64,000 nt of DNA, from the NCBI GenBank assembly GCA_037957365.1, contig JARHVA010000021.1, positions 4,360,001 through 4,424,000 of the forward strand, read 5' to 3'. A program made the position numbers and the translations under genes. Position 1 is the stretch's first letter. Each line of letters begins with the position of its first letter. This DNA comes from Torreya grandis (Eukaryota > Streptophyta > Pinopsida > Cupressales > Taxaceae). Of this stretch, positions 1 to 12,000 are shown in pieces. The notes below the pieces were generated by a model. That model was given only the letters and a program-made list of their open reading frames with translations, had not been told where the DNA came from and did no database searches.

Positions 1-1017
1 GTTGCCATTCTGCAATTTCATCTACACTTCCCCTTTGCCAACCATTTGACAAGGCTCACCATCCCCTAAATAAACTTTTCCAAAGTCTCCATGGACATAA
101 TCATGGAAAAATTCTCTATTTGGGGTTGCATGGAAAGAGGCACCAGAATCTAAAACCCAAGATTCTACTTTATCCAAGGAACATATAAGAGCATCCCATG
201 CAACAATACCTGCATCATTTGCTTTTTTATTTACTTCATGCTGATCTTCTACCAACCAACAATCTTTCTTTACATGCACTTTCTTTCCACAATTCCAACA
301 GGTTATACCTCCATTTTTGGATTTGGATCTCCTATCTATCTTTGACCTTGATTTCCCTTGCTCGATCTTCTCTCTTTGCTTTCCCCTGCTTTCAACACTT
401 AAAGCATTCCCTGATGTTTCCCCTATGCTTTTCCTACAAATTTATTCATTCAAGATTACACTAACAACGTCATCAACTTTCAAGATATTTGAAGCAGACA
501 CATTATTACTAACTGCCATTACCAAACTATCCCAACTTTCAGGTAAAGAGCATAAGATTAAGAGAGCCTTAATTTCATCATCAAAATCTATATTGATTAA
601 AATTAACTGATTTACTAATCCATGCAAATCACGAAGATGACTATATACCGATCCACCTTCCTGCATCTGCAAATTAAATAATTGCTTCATAAGAAATACC
701 TTATTTAAAGTTGAGGGTTTTTCATATAAATTTTCCAAAGATTCCATTAACTCTACCATTGTCTTTGCCTGTGATAAGTTGGAAATCACAGATGATGCCA
801 GGCTCAGCCTTATAGATCCCAGAGCCTTTCGATCAAGAACATTCCATTCTTCATCTTTCATATATGTGGGCTTACTTGAAACCCCACCCAATGGTAAGTA
901 CAGATCTTTTTGATATAGATAATCTTCTATCTGCATCCTCCATAATTGATAATTCTTTCCATTGAATTTCTCCATTCTTAGTGTACTTTCTTCTGCCATT
1001 GCTTTACTCCCACTCAA
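1..1017 (-). pseudogene. copia gag and start of protease, with two in-frame stops
   Basis: This is the capsid-like gag polyprotein that packages element RNA. The start is the ATG at 1017 (MSGSKAMAEES), with a second candidate Met six codons on. The N-terminal part has the copia gag signature (KFNGKNYQLWRMQIEDYL), followed by the UBN2-type helical region. A TAA at 442-444 interrupts the frame, which then stays open through a basic linker to an intact CCHC zinc knuckle (CWNCGKKVHVKKDC, near 250-295). It continues into the aspartic protease active site (WVLDSGASFHAT, near 125-165). A second stop, TAG at 22-24, falls shortly after. Domain order and motif integrity make the family call firm. The two stops mean no full polyprotein could be made from this copy. 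Confidence 0.88.
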
Positions 1018-1073
1018 TCAGAAACCCCTAAGAGTGACCTATAATCAACAAACACTAACCTTCTCCGAACCAA

Positions 1074-1085
1074 GCTCTGATACCA
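1074..1085 (-). other. primer-binding site complementary to initiator tRNA-Met
   Basis: On the minus strand this reads TGGTATCAGAGC, the standard plant copia primer site that pairs with the 3' end of initiator tRNA-Met. It lies two bases inside the LTR end, as expected for priming minus-strand DNA synthesis. Confidence 0.92.
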
Positions 1086-1087
1086 CT

Positions 1088-1955
1088 TGTCAAGATCTAG
1101 AATACACAGCTCTGATACTAGCTATCAGATCCTCTCCTTATGAGTACAATTGATTACTTTTGTATAAGCAACTAAACACGAAATTAAACCAGAAGTAACA
1201 TGTAACTAGAATTCAAAAATAGCACAAAATATGAGATACAAGAAACAATAAAATCTATATTAACACTCTTCTAGAAGGAAATACAATGAAGAAATCACAC
1301 TCTTCCCACACCTCTTGGGCATACAGTAATTCTCCCTCAAGAGTTCTCTCTCTCAATCAATTACAACCAACTCAAACATAGAGTTGTTCCCTCCACCAGT
1401 CAGTGACAATCAACCCAATGGTTGTTGTTGCCTACTCCCAGTCCACCAAGTAGATCTCCTTGATCTTGCACCCTTGCAGATCTAACTGATCTTACTTACC
1501 ATGTAGATCTCCCTGATCTTGCTACCTGCAGATCAACTGATCTTACACCCCTTGAGACAACCAACCCAATTTTTGTTCTTGCCTTCAAGTTGAGGATCTA
1601 ATCCTTCTTACTCCTTCATTACAATATAGATCCATGGGTCTCTTAAATAGATCCCAAACCAAATAATAATTAGAAACACAGACTCGAGACTAAAATTAGT
1701 CTTTACATGCAAACTAATTGTCTGTCTAAAATTAGACCAGTTTTGGAAACACACAGGTGACCGATGTCGGTTCCTATCTAACTGATGCCGGCTGACCATA
1801 ACCGATGTTGGTTACTGTGTAGTTGAAGATGACCAACATCGGTTGGCCTGACCGATGTCAGTTACTCTGTAACTCAGCAACCTCCACCATTTGCATAACA
1901 ATGAAGCTTTTAGCTCCACAACTTAACAAATAATATACAAAAATTAATGTTGACA
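1088..1955 (-). repeat. 5' LTR of the copia element
   Basis: The LTR is bounded by perfect 6-bp terminal inverted repeats, TGTCAA at 1088 and TTGACA ending at 1955, the usual TG...CA form. The inner edge is fixed by the adjacent primer site. The outer edge is inferred from the matching terminus, since the partner LTR is outside the window. It contains repeated AGATC/TGATCTT-type motifs (about 1450-1560) and a cluster of GATGTCGGTT-like palindromic motifs (about 1755-1865). Confidence 0.7.
1800..1844. repeat. 13-bp inverted repeat (hairpin) in the copia LTR
   Basis: AACCGATGTTGGT (1800-1812) and ACCAACATCGGTT (1832-1844) are exact reverse complements separated by 19 bases. Related motifs occur at about 1759 (ACCGATGTCGGTT), 1780 (ACTGATGCCGGCT) and 1850 (ACCGATGTCAGTT), so the hairpin is part of a small cluster of diverged palindromic units. 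Confidence 0.8.
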
Positions 1956-2159
1956 GAGATAGATATCTGACATAAGTAAAATAATTCCTTACACAAATAA
2001 AATTTTTGGAATAAGAAGAGGATGGGAATACATCTGAGACCATGTCATCACCAGAATGGGTAGGGGCATAATAGACATCGAAATCTTAGGTATTTCCTTC
2101 TACCACATCAAATACATACATAGTAGTTATGAAACAAATAATTGTAATATCTATGAGAA

Positions 2160-3330
2160 ACATTAGTATGGTATCTCAATTGGGTGACTTTATAAATCTA
2201 GCACCCTATGATGGGTCTACGGACCCTAAACAATACTTTCTCACCTATGACATGAAGTGACAGGCCAAAGGAATTATAGATGATGTAGTAAAGAAGTGTG
2301 AACTAATTTGAGCTTTGTGTGTTCATGCATTGGAATTCATATACCATATAAATGTTAATCAATCAAACCTACAATAGGGAAAATACATGCTTATCATAGA
2401 ACTTAAAATCATAAAGTTGTCTAGTCAGACTATATAAGATATGAAATAAATACAATACGAAAAAAAATAAACCGTCTTTGAATATGATCACAAATTTTAT
2501 GATGTGATGAATAAGGTTGAATTTATTTTATAAGACAAGGATAAAACAACATGGTTTGTGAAAGGGCTGTGAAAAAGAATATGGTTTGCCATTGCACAGA
2601 ACTAGTTTAATAATAAGGCTAATGTAATGATAGCTACAATTAGGATCAAATATATTGAAAACTATAGTGATGCATCAACCTCAATCTCAAAGATAGAAAC
2701 ACTCTACATACATTACTAAGAAGGATTGATCAATATCAAAATGGGGGATACAATCCTAAGCCAGCCTATGGTGCCTAGAGCATGGGAAGGAAGGGCATCA
2801 TTGGAATGAGTGCCCTATAATCAAAATAGAATTCTTTAAATTATGAAAATTGGTAAGACATGTGACATCTCATTGTCATATTTTACAATAGTATGCTAAT
2901 AATCCATATATTATGTATTGTACCTTCTACAATTCACCTAATCATGACAAAAAGAGTTACAAATCACTATAGGAGCTAAAGGAGGACATTAAAAATAATG
3001 TGTTTGTGGTCACTACATAAAAGATAGCTAAAAATACTCATAAAAGTTCTTGAACATAAGTTATCATGAAAAACATAACACAAACATGTATGTCATGGGT
3101 TTCAAAGGCTCCCCAACATCAACCTTTAGGTATGGTAGGTTGCACACCACCATATTAGCCATGGACAACCCCATCCCAGAACTCAACACCATCAATTATC
3201 TGGACACATTAGACACCTTAGGAACCATCACTTCTTCAATATAAGTATGGTGGGTATGATGGCCTATAACAATATCAAGGGTGGAACACACAACATGCCA
3301 TAGGAAGCTTTGGGCCACAATAGTCAAATG
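2160..3330 (+). pseudogene. gypsy gag relic with degenerate zinc knuckle
   Basis: The conceptual translation resembles the gag capsid region: GDFINLAPYDGSTDPKQYF near 2182, then FEYDHKFYDVMNKVEF and TTWFVKGL near 2475-2570. A zinc-knuckle remnant, CLEHGKEGHHWNEC (about 2774-2815), has the CX2-X-X4-H-X4-C spacing, but the second metal ligand is His instead of Cys. It is followed by a YCTFYNSPNHDKKSY motif. Many stops and frame changes interrupt it. Confidence 0.6.
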
Positions 3331-4079
3331 GCTAGGTATTCAAAGAAAATAGAGGATATAGAGGAGGATATTAGGGGGATATTGAGGTGATGTGCAAGGA
3401 GGTAAGAGAAATATTTTTTTTTGGCATCCAATTCAGTGTTACCTATTTAAAGAATTAATTCATGTAAAAATTAATTACCCCTCAAATCCTTAGTGATGAT
3501 CGTATTGTGTCTAATAAGGGTTTCAAGCCAGCATGATAGTGAAGATTGTCCAGTTTTGGAAAATTAAGGAGCATAGAAGGAAGTAAGGAATGTGAATATG
3601 ATTAACACACAACCCTATAAATATACCTTCATACAAGCAGTCACATGGAAATAATATTTAGAATAAGGATTGCCACCTATGGAGATGCCTCAGGACTAGG
3701 GAATAAGAAAGGCTCAGCAAGAAAAGTACCCTAAACTAATCACTGAGAAAAGACTAATGTGAGAAGCTGCTAGATTTTAAAAACAATCTAATAGTAGGAT
3801 ACTAATAAAGATGATGATGTGGCTATGAATGTATAGATGTACAAGCAGATAGTGTTTATTATGTGACAAGATGGTGTTATCATCACCTTGACAAATTTAA
3901 TAAAGTTACTCAACACATTGTGTAATGAATACATCTCATAGAATATCACAAACCTAATTCATAATTTGTTGGAATGTGTGAAGAAAGGCCAATAATAGAC
4001 TGATATAATGATATTGTATGTAAAGACTAAAAAATGCTAGGATATTGACTCTAGGATAGATATTGAGTTAGAAAGGTAT

Positions 4080-4320
4080 GAAATATGTAATGTGGTATTT
4101 GATTTTGCTAGCACCATTAACATGATTCCAATATCTACTTGGGTAACTATTGGATGACCTGTATTGAGTTTAGCCTTGTAGATTATGTATGGGTTGAACC
4201 TAGTGGTTACCTATAAGACATGGAGATAAAAGTCATAGAGTTGAGTTTATGAGGTGACTTTGAAGTCATTGACATGAAGATGCAATAGACTCACTACCCT
4301 CCATTGATAAGCAAGAAGTG
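4080..4320 (+). pseudogene. retroviral-type aspartic protease relic
   Basis: A stretch near 4105-4140 translates as VVFDFASTINMIP. This matches the region around the D-S/T-G active site of gypsy proteases, which is followed by an N-M-I/L-P motif. The catalytic triad has decayed from D-x-G to D-F-A. The reading continues through several stops. Position between gag and RT supports the call. Confidence 0.5.
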
Positions 4321-4779
4321 GGTATATGATGGCCAAATGACCATCAACATAGTGTTGAATCAATTAGAATCCCATCAAGGAGATAAAATCATAGTAATTT
4401 CCCTAAATAAATTTAGGAAAAGGCCATATTGTATCCCCAAAAATCCTGATTCACCATATGTTTATGGAGAAACTAGCTAGATGAAAGTGAATGTATAAGA
4501 CAAACAACAAGCTTTGAAAACTAATAAATGTAGAATTATTTATGATAGTTTCATTCCACCCATACACTCCCTATGCAAGGAAAATTTATTTTAAAAACCT
4601 ATATTAAATCACATAGGGATCCTACAACTAGAAATGGAGGATGTATGATTGATGTCTATAAGGTCACTAACTTGATCTGACATACATTTTATTTACCAAA
4701 CTAGTCATACAAATAAAGATTACATAGAACCAACTCTAAAAGGCATCCTATTATGGGATTATATTATTTAGTGAGTGGG

Positions 4780-5110
4780 GATTTGACACACACATTCTCA
4801 ATTGGGTTAAATGATATCATGAGATATATCCTCTATGGATGGTTTTTGTGATGGATTATCAAATACCTCACTATTTTTCCACTAAAGATGTCATCCAATT
4901 TATTCTATGATTTCAATAGCATGTACCAAATGTTGATCAAAGGGAAAGTGCTCTTGATTATGCACTAAAGGGGAGTGCATAAAGCTGGTGGTCAATTCAC
5001 CATGATGGTAAGTTCAATTAGGATGAAGCCTGCAAAATAATTATAGCACAATTTCAATTACCATAGGTTATTAGAAAAGGCTAGCCAATGTTCAAAGGAG
5101 ACTATTGAGA
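4780..5110 (+). pseudogene. gag-like segment misplaced between protease and RT
   Basis: The translation includes YPLWMVFVMDYQIPHYF, then a helical capsid-like stretch ending ALDYALKGSA-stop-SWW, typical of gag N-terminal/capsid regions with a GxAxxWW motif. At least five stops interrupt about 90 codons. Each lies where the family has Gln, Arg or Trp. Its place after the protease relic is out of order for one element. It suggests a second, overlapping gypsy copy or a rearrangement. Confidence 0.45.
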
Positions 5111-5879
5111 ACTTCATATCTACTAGTGCATTTAAGTCTAGACTACCAAAACTATGGCTCCAAAGTACCAAGTGCATGTTTTCAAATATACATTAGACAT
5201 CTTTCCAACTCCATGGTACATACATCAGGAGCACAAGCAAGAGACAAAGCATTAGGTGTAGGTCTAAAGTGACTTCATTCAAAGGTTTCTTTTTAATATG
5301 ATAACCCCTTGATGCACAATGCTTTAAAAAAGTTAAATATTTTTTTATGCCATGGATGGGTTGAGGACTTAGATGATATATCTGAGTCATCTTGATAACA
5401 AAGCACAACCTGTGACTTTAATGAGGCCTTACAAATTTATAAAGTAAAAAAGGGAAAAGAGCAGATCCTAGTTTAGCCTTGACCTAAGATACAATATTAG
5501 GATGATGAGACATCCATTTTAAACAATGAGGATGGCATGGCCTTAACTGATGTATTTGAACTTGAATGATAGTTGTAGGCACTTTTAGGCCCATTCACAA
5601 AGTAGATTGAAGAAGAAAGGTTGTGATATATTAACATCCTAGAACAATAAGACCAATAGATGTTGTATGACTACATTCCTGAGTGAGAATGCAACATCTA
5701 TTAATAACCTTTAAAGGAACATGTGGGTAACATTGGAATAGTGATCATTCTTAAGATAACACATATTGGAAATTATTGGTCTCAAGAAGACATATCAAAG
5801 TTATGCAGATCTTAAGGTATTACTAGGATGTATTCCATACCAAATTTATAAAGGTTAACAATGTAGATCCATCCTTATG

Positions 5880-7240
5880 GGAAATGCACATTGAGTTGAA
5901 GAAGTGTTCCCAATCAATAAAATACCCTATCGATTGAATCCAAATATGAAGCTCAAGGTGAAAGCTGAGTTGGATCACATGTTAGAAGTTGGTATTATCT
6001 TTCATGTAGAGAAAGTTAACTAGGTTAATCCTCTGTTTTCTCAACTTAATAATATTGGTGAGATTAACTTTTTTGGAGACTATCACATATTGAATGAGGC
6101 CTATGTTAATGATTCATTCCATATCCCATTCATAGGTGAAATTTTATAAGCAGTCATAAGCCATGAGGTGTATTCCTTCATAGACAATTTTAGTGGATAT
6201 CATCATACACTAATCATAGAAGAGGATAGGGGAAATACCACTTTCATAACTGAATGGGGTAACTTTACATATAAGGTAATGCTAGTTGATTTCAGGAATG
6301 CAATTGCATTTTTATAGAGTTGTAGCCACAACATTTAAGAATTTTATCCATGATTTTATGGAAGTCTACTTAGTTGACTAGTTAGTGTTTTCTCTATTTA
6401 TAAATCATTTTTCTAAGCTTAGACTTATGTTGGAAATATGTATAACACTATGAATTGCACTCATTTGAATAAATATTAATTTTTTACACCATTTTGGGTC
6501 TTGCTAGGACATGTAGCTTGTAGTAAAGGTATCTTAGTGGATCAAGCTAAGATCATAGTGATGTGGGAATGCCTCCACCTACAAGTTTAAAAGAGATGTA
6601 ATATTTTCTAGGACATATAGGATACTACCAGAAGTTTATTAAGGGGTATGCATCCATATCAAGCCCCTTTAGAGAAGATACTATGCAAATAAACATAGTT
6701 TGTGTGGATGGAAGAATTCCAAGTAGCATTCATTGAATTAAAGAAGAGACTAGTGATTGCATTGATCCTGATTTTCCCAAACTAGAGTAAACCATTTCGT
6801 GTCCATGTAGATGCAACATGAATCATAGTGGGAACATTATTAGTGAAACTAGGAGAGGGTGGGTTGGATCATCCTATTCATTTTGAAAGCATGAAGTTAT
6901 CTGTTGTAGAGAAAAACTATACAAAAATCAAGCAAGAAGCTTTAGCTATGTTGTTCACAATTCAAAAGTTGTAGTACTACCTTTTGGCTAAACCTTTCAA
7001 GTTATTCACTGATAATCAATTAATGTGATATTTGATTAACAATACCATGCTTGGAGGATGCATTTCATATTTTTTGATGCTCTTCTAAGAATTTTAATTA
7101 TGGATAAATGCTAATCCAGACTAAGAGAACATGGGTCCAAATCATTTGAGTAGGTTGAAAAATGGCGAGGAACCAAAGGAGATCCTGGATGAGTCTCTAG
7201 ATGCACACTTGTTTTGGTGTGTCTTTGATCTTAGTATAAT
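5880..7240 (+). pseudogene. gypsy reverse transcriptase and RNase H relic
   Basis: The RT begins near 5920 (IPYRLNPNMKLKVKAELDHML) and continues with EVGIIF, DYHILNEA and PFIGEIL. Then comes VYSFIDNFSGYHHTLIIEED (about 6170-6225), the motif that holds the first catalytic Asp, followed by TTFITEWGNFTYKVML. The YxDD motif region (about 6350-6420) is not preserved. A connection region (YFLGHIGYYQKFIKGYASI, about 6608-6660) precedes an RNase H relic with FHVHVDAT, VVEKNYTKIKQEALAML and LFTDNQ (about 6797-7020). A terminal LSRLKNGEEP segment lies near 7145. Stops occur throughout. Confidence 0.75.
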
Positions 7241-7499
7241 TAAAAGATATTGATAACTTTCTTAAACAAGATATATTTCCAAAACACTATGTAGAAAAAG
7301 ATAAAAAAACAACTTATTACTAGAGCTTTGCCATTTAGTATCATCAATGTATTTCTTTATTATCTAGGCAAGGGTGAGGTGTTGTGTAGAGTTGTACTAG
7401 AGCATGAAAGGCCAGAGTTACTTGAGGAGGCACAATGGGGGATCATAAGAGGTCATTCACAGGAGTTTTAACTATGAGGAATATTTTATAGAGTGGCCT

Positions 7500-8490
7500 T
7501 TGGTGGTCCTATCTATTTCAAGATGCCCATATAGTTGCAAAATAGTTTAATATATGTCAAAAGATAGGCAAACCAAGCCAAAGAGATGAAATATCCTTAC
7601 AACCAATGTTATCACAATAGTCTTTTGAGTAATGGGGGATTGATTTTATGGGGGCCATTAGTCCACCTAATAAAGGCAGCCATGCCAAATATATTATTAC
7701 TATGATAGATTACTTTATGAAGTGGGTGGAAGATGCTGCAATGCTTAGTTTGGGTGTTAAGGATACATCAAAGTTTTTTAATGAAAATATCATTATGGGG
7801 TTTGGATTTCCTATCAAACTGGTAAATTATATAGCAATCCATTTATTGAATAAAACCATCAAGATTATCATTGATGAATATTTTATTTTGCATCACAAAA
7901 GTATAACATATCCCCCTAGATTAATGGCCAAGCTAAAGCTATGAATAAGGTACTAGGTAAGATGCTTACTAAAATTTGTGATGTCTAAAGGGATGACTAG
8001 AAGAATCAATTTTTTTTACTTCTATGGGCATATCTCACCCATTACAAGTGTGAAACAAGGTTCACTCCTTTTTAGTCTATTTATGGTTTGAAAGTTCTCA
8101 TGCTTATGGAGTATGTAGTACCTAGACTATGGATCATAATCATTATGTGCATGGGTAATTAGGAATCATTAAAAAATAAGTTAATAGAGCTAAATCACAT
8201 GGATGAAGTTAGATGCAAAGCATCTTGGAAATAAGAGGTGCATAAATGAATCTAGAAACCCTTACATGATAATAATATATGCACAAAAGAGTTCCATATG
8301 GATCATTGGGTCCTACTCTATGATAATCAGTTTAGAACCTTTTTAGGCAAGCTCAACATTAGATGGATAGGACCATACATTATCCATGAGTTATCACAAC
8401 CAAGAATGATGGTTTTAAGATATGTGTAGGGCACCCCTTTACCTATAAGGGTGAATGGTAGTAGGTTGAAACCCTACCTCCAATAAGTTA
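7500..8490 (+). pseudogene. gypsy integrase relic
   Basis: The best-preserved part is an open stretch of 98 codons at 7648-7944. The frame around it reads WGIDFMGAISPP, then AKYIITMIDYFMKWVEDAA, the start of the integrase catalytic core with the first Asp. It continues KFFNENIIMGFGFPIKLVN, where the second catalytic Asp would follow but is replaced. The C-terminal region near 8395-8490 (VLRYVQGTPLPIRVNGS with breaks) matches the tail of plant gypsy integrases. This copy cannot be functional. Confidence 0.72.
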
Positions 8491-9099
8491 TGTATGCAAG
8501 TCTTAACAAGTACTATATCACACCGCTTTAGTCTAAGATTTGATTTTAATTATGTTGTGTGGGTTTGATTTTTTTTGTTTAATTTGTGTACATAAATCAT
8601 ACATGTGTCCGAGTAACTTTTCAAATCTAACACAAGGCCACATCATTAATATAAAATTAATGGAGTAATAAATATATCATGTCAACGAAGGGCTGACTAT
8701 GTCAATAATTAAGTCTGGTAAAGACATGAGTAATGGGATCATAAAAATATAATGACTAATGATTATTTATGGTTAATTAAATAATAATATGAGGGTGGAG
8801 TTCAACATCAAAGGATGAATAATTAAGTATGCTAGGAAAATAGTAAGGCAGTGCATCACATTAATTACTCAAAAATCCAAAAGGGTAATGTTAGCTTAGT
8901 AAAAAGCATGTCAACTCAACAAAAATGTGATCTTGATAATTAAATCATATTAAGATCAAAATCAAGGGATAATTAAGCATATTTACTACCAATATTTTAG
9001 GAACACATGCATGAAGATCCATAATTAGATGACTTTACCAAGTGAGTCATCATTTTAAACCTTTGATCCCTTGTTGTCTTCACATTTTTGAGCATTTCA

Positions 9100-12000
9100 C
9101 AAATATTAGAGTGTATAAAATCATCAAATCAGTTTAGAATAAGAGGAAGATCTGATGGCACATTATCAATTGAGCAAAGGACACATAATAGCACATAAAG
9201 AAGATATAGGGATTGGAGCAAACCAATGCTAGATGAGGTTCATAGACCCAGACACCCATGGTTTATAAAGCTTACAGAAACACACATGCTTTTTTAGGAA
9301 TGAGTGAAAGGTGTGCAAACTCATGTGGTAGCATAGTTACATAGACTTAAAAACATGGGCATTGAGTGTTTGATCCACTTACCTACCTTTGACCAATTGG
9401 GTGACATAATGGAGTTGTTGTTGGGTAGATATAGTGAGGGAAATGTCTATCTTTCCTCAGAGGTCACCATTTAAGTGAACAAAGTTGTAATGGCACAAGT
9501 TATGGGAATGGTATCACGAGTAAGACCTTTGGGACCTTATAAAGCACAATCTCCACCAATCCTACTAGAAATATGTGATGCATATACCTCAGGTAACTGA
9601 GAGATCCCATTGGAGGATATCATAGATGATCTAGTTCATATACTCATAGATTATATCATTAAAATATTCTAGTAGATGACCAAATCCATCAAGGAGCTAA
9701 CAAAAGGTGTTATTAATATTGCCCATTGCATGATCTATAGAGATGAAGAGTTCAACTAGCTTGAGTTCCTAGTATCATAACTCACCAACAGTGTTTACAA
9801 AGTGCTCACCTCTACAAAGTAGACTTTTCAATATCAATTCTTAATCTTTTTGTTGGTATTTATGTAATGTAAATTTCTGAAGTACATTATACATCTAAAC
9901 ATCAACTATTAGCCTGATATAGAATTCAAAAACCTTATCTATAAATGAGAGAGCACCTATTTCTCGCATATGTATAATTTTAACACATGGTGGGATGAAT
10001 TGGTGTAACTTGTTGTCAATAACCCTCGAATCATTCCTGATGTGATGCAATAACTAGATAAGATGTGGTAGTTACAAAACTACCAAAAGGTATCACCATT
10101 CAAATTCGTGAGATATTAAAGGTACCTAGTACACCTATGTGTTTATTTATTGACATGGAAACAATTTAGAAGGAGGTTGCTCACCAAAATAAATTGGCCA
10201 CACAATGATTAAAATGTTACAAATAGTTCCTCTTGGAGTTCCAGTTTTAACTTCTACAACACAACCAACAGTAACTACTTGGATGCCATTAGACCATGGG
10301 AAGTGCAAGGTACCAAAAATTTGTAGATATCCTTTTCCACCTAGACAAAAGACAAGGAGCTAGAGGACTTGTCTGGATGACCCTCATGTCCTCAGGATCG
10401 TAACTCAATGTCACTAGTAAGACATTCAAATAGACAAATAAGAGGTGTATCACATAATGATGGCCAATATGGATGGAGATGTATATGAGATAGAAGAAGA
10501 GACGGATTTTTTGTTTTGGAAATTGGTGTGTATTGTGAATATATAGAAGGTATTACAACATCTATGAGTACAAATACCAATTTTTCCACCTTCAATTATA
10601 GTGGATATATTCATTAAAGAGGCAAAACTAAAGAAAATTTAAGAGGATATTGAGTGAATAAATAAATTTTAGAAAAAATTGTCTTTTTTATTTATCTTGA
10701 CATTTTGGATCACTACCTGTGATCCTTCATCAGAAGAACAACGGATTAAGGAAAAAAATTAAAAAATAAATAAATATTTAATCAAGAGGATATTATCATG
10801 GAAGGGGGATTTCAATGTTTTTTATGGTCATGGTCATTCGATCCTATCCCTAAAAGTCCTAAATCTCTTACACATAAGAAAAAGACACTACATCATTATA
10901 GACAAACATTTGAAGAAGAGTAGGGGATAATAACTATTGTGCAAGAAGTCAAACAAGTGCCTATTTCATAGGCCACTCCACCTATATAAGCACAACAATA
11001 TCCTGAGGGAATGTCACAATGTTCTCTAAGAGTAATTTTTAGCTTGGGTCAAAAGAAGGACCATGTTATGAAAGAAACTATGCAAAAGGTTATTCTGCTT
11101 TCTTCCTCATCACATTTATTAATGATCCCATCATAAACACTAAGGAGGTGGCACTAGATGCACAAATTCCAAAAGAATAACAAGCTGCATGAGAAGAAGT
11201 AACACAGACAACTCAAAGACAGGATCACCAAGAAGAGAAATATCAAGCTAAGGCTGCGGCTAAAGTAACAAAGGAGAAATTATGAATAGATGTAGAAGTT
11301 ATTGTTCAAAAGGGGAAGGATGCAATAGCTCAAGAAACTCAACAAATTTAGTAAACACATGTCGAACAAGCAGTAACAAAGAAATATAAAGAAACAATTG
11401 AGTAAGAGATAGCAACTAAGAAATAAGCAGAACAAGTAGCTATATAAAATATTAAATAAGAAAGATAAGACTGTGTATCTTCTACCAAACATGAATAAGA
11501 TCAGAAGGACAACAAGACTATTACACAACAAAAATAGGAAGATTAAGACCATGAGGCCATCATGAACAAGAAAAGTACAAAGGAAGTAGAAGCTGAGCAA
11601 AATACCAAGGTTGTGTATGACAAAACATAAGTGCAAGAAGAAGAAAAAAAGAAACAAGTGGCAAAGGAATAGATGAAGAGGCAAGCCTAAGAGGAGGAGA
11701 AGAAGACACAAGCAATGGTGGAGAAAATGAAAACTGCTCATGAAGAATCATCGCAACATCATAAAGCACAGGAGAAATAAATCAATGAGAAATAGAAGTA
11801 GGATGAGGTTGCATGAGCACAACAAGATGAAAATGCCCTGTGAAAGAATAAATCCATAGAATAATCAATTCAAAAACCAAAATAAAAAAATATCACTATT
11901 TTAAAACAATAAGCCACTTCTTAGGCACAACCATTACAAAACATTTGTCTTTGGGATATCCCTACTTCATCCCCCAGTGCACCACATTCTCATTTATAAT

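Larger units (their letters stand above)
1..1955 (-). mobile_element. Ty1/copia LTR retrotransposon, 5' part only
   Basis: The element runs on the minus strand and leaves the window at base 1. Reading down the minus strand one sees a 5' LTR (1955-1088), a primer-binding site, then gag and the start of protease. The zinc knuckle lies upstream of the DSG protease motif, as in copia elements. Integrase, reverse transcriptase, RNase H and the 3' LTR must lie outside the window. The gag frame carries only two stops, so this is one of the younger insertions here. It abuts the older plus-strand gypsy relic and may have removed that relic's 5' end. Confidence 0.88.

Noticed and set aside
11280..11741. 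Minus-strand Leu/Phe-rich frame of 153 codons that looks like a membrane protein
   Set aside because: It is the complement of a Lys/Glu-rich decayed frame on the plus strand. The hydrophobicity is a by-product of reading AAG/GAA codons backwards.
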